A stretch of 28,285 nucleotides of DNA, taken from assembly GCA_027031025.1 (NCBI GenBank), contig JALVEJ010000068.1:1-28285 (forward strand), in the 5' to 3' direction. Below, one piece after another: positions 25,246-28,285 of this stretch (positions within the stretch are counted from its first letter, which is position 1; every line of letters begins with the position of its first letter). Under the pieces are notes generated by a model that worked only from the letters and a program-made list of their open reading frames with translations, did not search any database and was not told where the DNA came from. The stretch is from Flavobacteriales bacterium (GTDB taxonomy: Bacteria > Bacteroidota > Bacteroidia > Flavobacteriales > Flavobacteriaceae). A program made the translations under genes and the position numbers.

Positions 25246-25830
25246 ATGAAGAAAATAGCGATATTTTGCGGAGCCAGTATCGGTTTTAATCCGGTTTATG
25301 CCAAAGCCGCTCATGATTTGGGTGTGTTTCTTGCCCGTCAAGGCATCGAAATTATTTTCGGCGGTGGTAAATTCGGGATGATGGGTGCCATAGCCGATGC
25401 CGCCTTAAAAGAAGGGGGAAAAGTCAGAGGGGTGATTCCCGATTTTTTAAAACTCGAAGAAATAGAACATACCGGTGTGCATGAGATGATTACAAGCCAA
25501 AATATGTCCGATAGAAAAATGACTATCAGCAAAATTGTGGATGCATATATGGCATTACCCGGCGGATTCGGCACCTTGGACGAACTTATGGAAGTCTTGA
25601 CCTTAGGACAATTACAAATAGAATACAAACCTATTGGCATATTAAATACCAATGGATTTTTTAACCCGCTTATAACCCAATTTGACTTAATGGTCAAAGA
25701 AGGGTTTTTAAAACCCGAAAACCGGGCTATGGTTTTAGAAAGTGACAACATTGAAAAGCTCTTTGAAATGATGCAAAATTACCAACCGCCCAAAGTGTCT
25801 AAAATAGTGCAAACAGTGGCTTCCAAATGA
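25246..25830 (+). CDS. LOG-family nucleoside 5'-monophosphate phosphoribohydrolase
   Basis: A 194-residue protein of standard length for the LOG (Lonely guy) family, which releases the base from nucleoside 5'-monophosphates such as cytokinin ribotides or AMP. It starts MKKIAIFCGASIG, the family opening. Nucleotide binding is marked by IFGGGKFGMMG (39-47 region) and the catalytic motif PGGFGTLDE at 105-113. R90-K91 in NMSDRKM also fits the family. The frame is open to a TTG at 25219, but a promoter element covers that region, so the ATG at 25246 is used. The stop overlaps the folP start by four bases (ATGA), implying coupled translation. The physiological substrate is unknown. Confidence 0.9.
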   Translation: MKKIAIFCGASIGFNPVYAKAAHDLGVFLARQGIEIIFGGGKFGMMGAIADAALKEGGKVRGVIPDFLKLEEIEHTGVHEMITSQNMSDRKMTISKIVDAYMALPGGFGTLDELMEVLTLGQLQIEYKPIGILNTNGFFNPLITQFDLMVKEGFLKPENRAMVLESDNIEKLFEMMQNYQPPKVSKIVQTVASK

Positions 25831-26648
25831 CAAATATCTTGATAAATAAATTAGATAAACCATTGGTAATGGGCATCTTAAACCTGACGCCCGATTCCTT
25901 TTTTGATGGCAATCGTTACAATACGGAAGCTGCCGCACTCGACAGAGTGTCACAAATGCTTGAAGAGGGCGCAGATATTATTGACTTGGGCGCTTTTTCA
26001 TCACGTCCCGGAGCAACATTGGTTTCTTATGATGAAGAACGCCGGCGTTTAATGCCCGTTTTAAAAGCGGTTAAAAAACATTTTCCAAATGTAAAAATAT
26101 CAATAGACACTTACCGGCATCAAATTGCAGAAGAAGTCGTCGATGAAGGCGCAGAAATCATCAACGATATTTCCGGTGGCAATTTAGATAAGCAAATGTT
26201 TCCAACTATTGCCCGTTTGCAAGTTCCTTATGTGATGATGCACATGAAAGGCACGCCTGAAACCATGCAAAATCAAACCGGTTATACTGATGTGGTAAGT
26301 GACATCAAAGCTTTTCTTAAATCAAAAATCAAACAATTAAACGCACTGGGTTTTGATAAGATTATTTTAGATCCGGGGTTTGGCTTTGGTAAAACATTGG
26401 AACAAAATTACGAAATCTTGAACCGGCTCAATGAGTTTCACGATTTAAATTATCCGGTTCTAGTAGGGATGTCTCGCAAATCAATGTTATATAAATTGCT
26501 GAATATCACGCCAGATGATGCCTTAAATGCCTCGACAGTGGTTCATACCATAGCCTTATTAAAAGGTGTTAAAATTTTAAGAGTGCATGATGTTAAAGAA
26601 GCCGTTGAAACCATAAAGATAGTTGAAAAAACAAAATATGCTAAATAA
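25827..26648 (+). CDS. folP: Dihydropteroate synthase
   Basis: Folate-pathway enzyme that joins p-aminobenzoate to dihydropterin pyrophosphate; the target of sulphonamides. The 273-residue TIM barrel has the expected loops: MGILNLTPDSFFDG at 15-28, DLGAFSSRPGA at 53-63, SIDTYR at 92-97, NDISGG at 113-118, LDPGFGFGKT at 181-190, VGMSRKSM at 213-220 and LRVHDVKEA at 251-259. Loop 2 has SSRPG in place of the commoner ESTRPG. The ATGA overlap with the LOG gene marks an operon. The cdaA-type cyclase gene often found after folP in Bacteroidota is not present; a repeat-rich gap follows instead. Confidence 0.96.
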   Translation: MTNILINKLDKPLVMGILNLTPDSFFDGNRYNTEAAALDRVSQMLEEGADIIDLGAFSSRPGATLVSYDEERRRLMPVLKAVKKHFPNVKISIDTYRHQIAEEVVDEGAEIINDISGGNLDKQMFPTIARLQVPYVMMHMKGTPETMQNQTGYTDVVSDIKAFLKSKIKQLNALGFDKIILDPGFGFGKTLEQNYEILNRLNEFHDLNYPVLVGMSRKSMLYKLLNITPDDALNASTVVHTIALLKGVKILRVHDVKEAVETIKIVEKTKYAK

Positions 26649-26696
26649 TATTAAAGTGCAAATGAAACCGACATGATTAAAATAATTATTAAGCAT

Positions 26697-27064
26697 ACAA
26701 AGCCTGCCCCGACTTTTGACGAGGGAAATGGTTATAATTCGTTGCATATTAATAAGATACAAAATATGAATAGATGCAATGAATAAAAACCATAAGAGAC
26801 ATAAAAGAACATAAAAGCAAAAAATTTAATAACCTTATGGTTTAAAAAAAATCCTCAATTCCTCAAATCGAAAGCAGTATTAAAGTATGAAGTAAGTAAG
26901 AATCATCAAAGAACAAAGCATATTATAAAATACAATAAATCCTCATTTCCTCAATTTATAAGACGAAATATCCATGATTGATTTTAAAACACAAAGCCTG
27001 TATCGATTTTGTCGATGGAAATGATTACTTTAATCATCAAAGCTTATCCCGACGGCTGTCGGGA
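26697..27064. repeat. Three related hairpin repeats in the folP-S41 gap
   Basis: The gap from 26649 to 27092 has no convincing gene. It holds three diverged copies of an element of about 37 bases that opens CAAAGC: 26697-26734, 26991-27027 and 27038-27072. Each has a small stem: CCCCG/CGAGGG (imperfect), ATCGA/TCGAT, and TCCCGAC/GTCGGGA (27047-27053 with 27058-27064). The stem sequence differs between copies but pairing is kept. A further direct repeat of 18 bases with one mismatch lies at 26849-26866 and 26937-26954 (AAATCCTCAATTCCTCAA). Confidence 0.7.
26787..26843. repeat. Inverted repeat with tandem CATAA units
   Basis: AAACCATAAG (26787-26796) is the exact reverse complement of CTTATGGTTT (26834-26843). 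Between them are units CATAAGAGA, CATAAAAGAA and CATAAAAGC. The layout is the same as the repeat at 16551-16654, with a changed core, so the two look like members of one intergenic repeat type. Confidence 0.7.
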
Positions 27065-27092
27065 ACCATAATGTTAAAATAAAAATAAACAA

Positions 27093-28285
27093 ATGAAAAA
27101 ATTATTCTACATTATCTTATTAAGTCTTACGCTGATACAATGTCAAAAAAAAGAGGACTATCAAATTGACGAACAACATCTCGAAATCAACGATTTTGTT
27201 TGGAAAGGCATGAATGCTTTGTATTTATGGAAAAACAAGGTGCCGGATTTGTCCGACACAAAGTTTCAAAACCAAGATGACCTTAACCGTTTTTTACAAG
27301 AATATTCAAACCCCGCCGACTTGTTTGAACATTTGATTTACCGACGAAATGATGTTGACCGTTGGTCATGGATAGTTGACGATTACGAAGCCTTATTAAA
27401 AATGTTTCAAGGTGTTAGAAAAACCACCGGAATGCGTATTGGTCTGGTTTACGAACCCGGCAGCACAACCCGCATTTTTGCTTATGTCAAATATGTAATC
27501 CCCGGTTCGGATGCCGCCCAAAAAGGGATTCAACGCGGTGATTTGTTTCATAAAATTGCCGGACAAATCATGACTATTGACAATTACCAAGAACTTTTAA
27601 GCCAAGACCAATTAGATATTGAGTGGGCTACATGGGACGGCAATCAATTGGTTGACACCGGCAACACGACTTTGCTTCAAAAAACAGTAGTCAGTGAAAA
27701 CCCCATCTACTTCAAAAATGTTTACAATATCGGCTCGCATAAAGTAGGTTATTTGATATACAACGGCTTTATGTCCAATTACGATCAGCGTCTCAATGAA
27801 ACATTTGCTTATTTTCAATCGGAAAACATCGATAAACTCATTATTGACTTACGTTATAATCCGGGCGGAAGTGTGCAAACCATGACTTATCTTGCCGGTA
27901 TGATAACGGGACAATTTACCGGACAAACATTTTTAAAATACCATTGGCATCCTGCCATGCAACAATGGATGCAACAATACAAACCTAATCAATTAAGTCG
28001 CCCCTTTGTTGACCACATGCAAACCGGCGAACCACTCCATCATTTGTTGATGAACGATGTTATCTTTATAGCGACTAAAAGCAGTGCTTCGGCAAGCGAA
28101 TCTTTAATAAATTGTTTACGTCCATATATTAACGTAACGCATATCGGAACGGCAACCCACGGAAAATATACTGCTTCAATTACCATGTTTGATTCGCCTG
28201 ATTTTTCGGGTTACAACGTCAATAAATCTCATAAATGGGCTTTGCAACCCATTGTATTGAAAGTTAGCAATGTGCAAAACGAAAG
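27093..28285 (+). CDS. S41-family (C-terminal processing) peptidase lipoprotein, 3' end missing
   Basis: The frame runs from the ATG at 27093 off the window, giving 397 residues. It begins with a lipoprotein signal (MKKLFYIILLSLTLIQC, lipidated C17), so the protein should sit on a membrane facing the periplasm or surface. A PDZ-like region (VKYVIPGSDAAQKGIQRGD, about 132-165) comes next. The peptidase core has DLRYNPGGSVQTMTYLAG at 252-269, then the nucleophile segment KSSASASESLINCL with serines at 330-335, and the likely general-base lysine K358 in THGKYTAS. This Ser-Lys pair is the S41/Ctp signature. Bacteroidota carry many such lipoproteins of unknown substrate. No TAnnTTTG promoter was found; a CCCGAC/GTCGGG hairpin lies 29 bases upstream. 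Confidence 0.9.
   Translation, partial: MKKLFYIILLSLTLIQCQKKEDYQIDEQHLEINDFVWKGMNALYLWKNKVPDLSDTKFQNQDDLNRFLQEYSNPADLFEHLIYRRNDVDRWSWIVDDYEALLKMFQGVRKTTGMRIGLVYEPGSTTRIFAYVKYVIPGSDAAQKGIQRGDLFHKIAGQIMTIDNYQELLSQDQLDIEWATWDGNQLVDTGNTTLLQKTVVSENPIYFKNVYNIGSHKVGYLIYNGFMSNYDQRLNETFAYFQSENIDKLIIDLRYNPGGSVQTMTYLAGMITGQFTGQTFLKYHWHPAMQQWMQQYKPNQLSRPFVDHMQTGEPLHHLLMNDVIFIATKSSASASESLINCLRPYINVTHIGTATHGKYTASITMFDSPDFSGYNVNKSHKWALQPIVLKVSNVQNE

Overview
The window looks like chromosomal DNA of a member of the Bacteroidota, most likely flavobacterial. The DNA is AT-rich. Many genes are preceded by the Bacteroidota sigma-A -7 element TAnnTTTG. LpxC and FabZ are fused into one protein, a Bacteroidota trait, and large outer-membrane proteins of Bacteroidota-type families are present. 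Most of the window is ordinary housekeeping DNA with a CRISPR-Cas locus placed between dnaK and a thioredoxin gene.

Left part (1-6.2 kb): the 3' end of a hexapeptide-repeat sugar acyltransferase, a peroxide sensor OxyR with both redox cysteines, a dGTPase convergent with and overlapping a long LOG-family nucleosidase-like protein, a tiny Pmp3/YqaE-type membrane protein just beyond a perfect 20-bp tandem duplication, and dnaK ending in a strong intrinsic terminator.

CRISPR locus (6.2-11.0 kb): an unknown lipoprotein lies downstream of cas6. Cas6 is of the Cas6b type and is divergent from cas1-cas2. A leader and an array of 28 repeats (27 full, one truncated) with 27 spacers follow. No cas3, cas5, cas7, cas8, cas9 or cas10 is present, and ordinary genes close the locus on both sides. 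The window therefore holds the spacer-acquisition and crRNA-processing half of a system whose effector must lie elsewhere, or be missing. A single-base repeat variant divides the array into three blocks (C, T, C). The spacers are T-rich on the deduced crRNA strand, which would fit a type III, RNA-targeting partner.

Right part (11.2-28.3 kb): a secreted TlpA-like thioredoxin starts a tight cluster with a DUF6029-like outer-membrane protein and two unknown proteins. Next come a sodium:solute symporter and a divergent 1113-residue SprA-N-terminus-like outer-membrane protein. A bidirectional terminator separates these from the minus-strand cluster lpxD-lpxC/fabZ-lpxA-efp-sucD (lipid A synthesis, translation factor, TCA cycle). 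A second LOG protein overlaps folP by four bases. A repeat-rich intergenic region of about 440 bp leads to the start of an S41 peptidase lipoprotein that runs off the window. No tRNA, rRNA, insertion sequence or phage gene was recognised.
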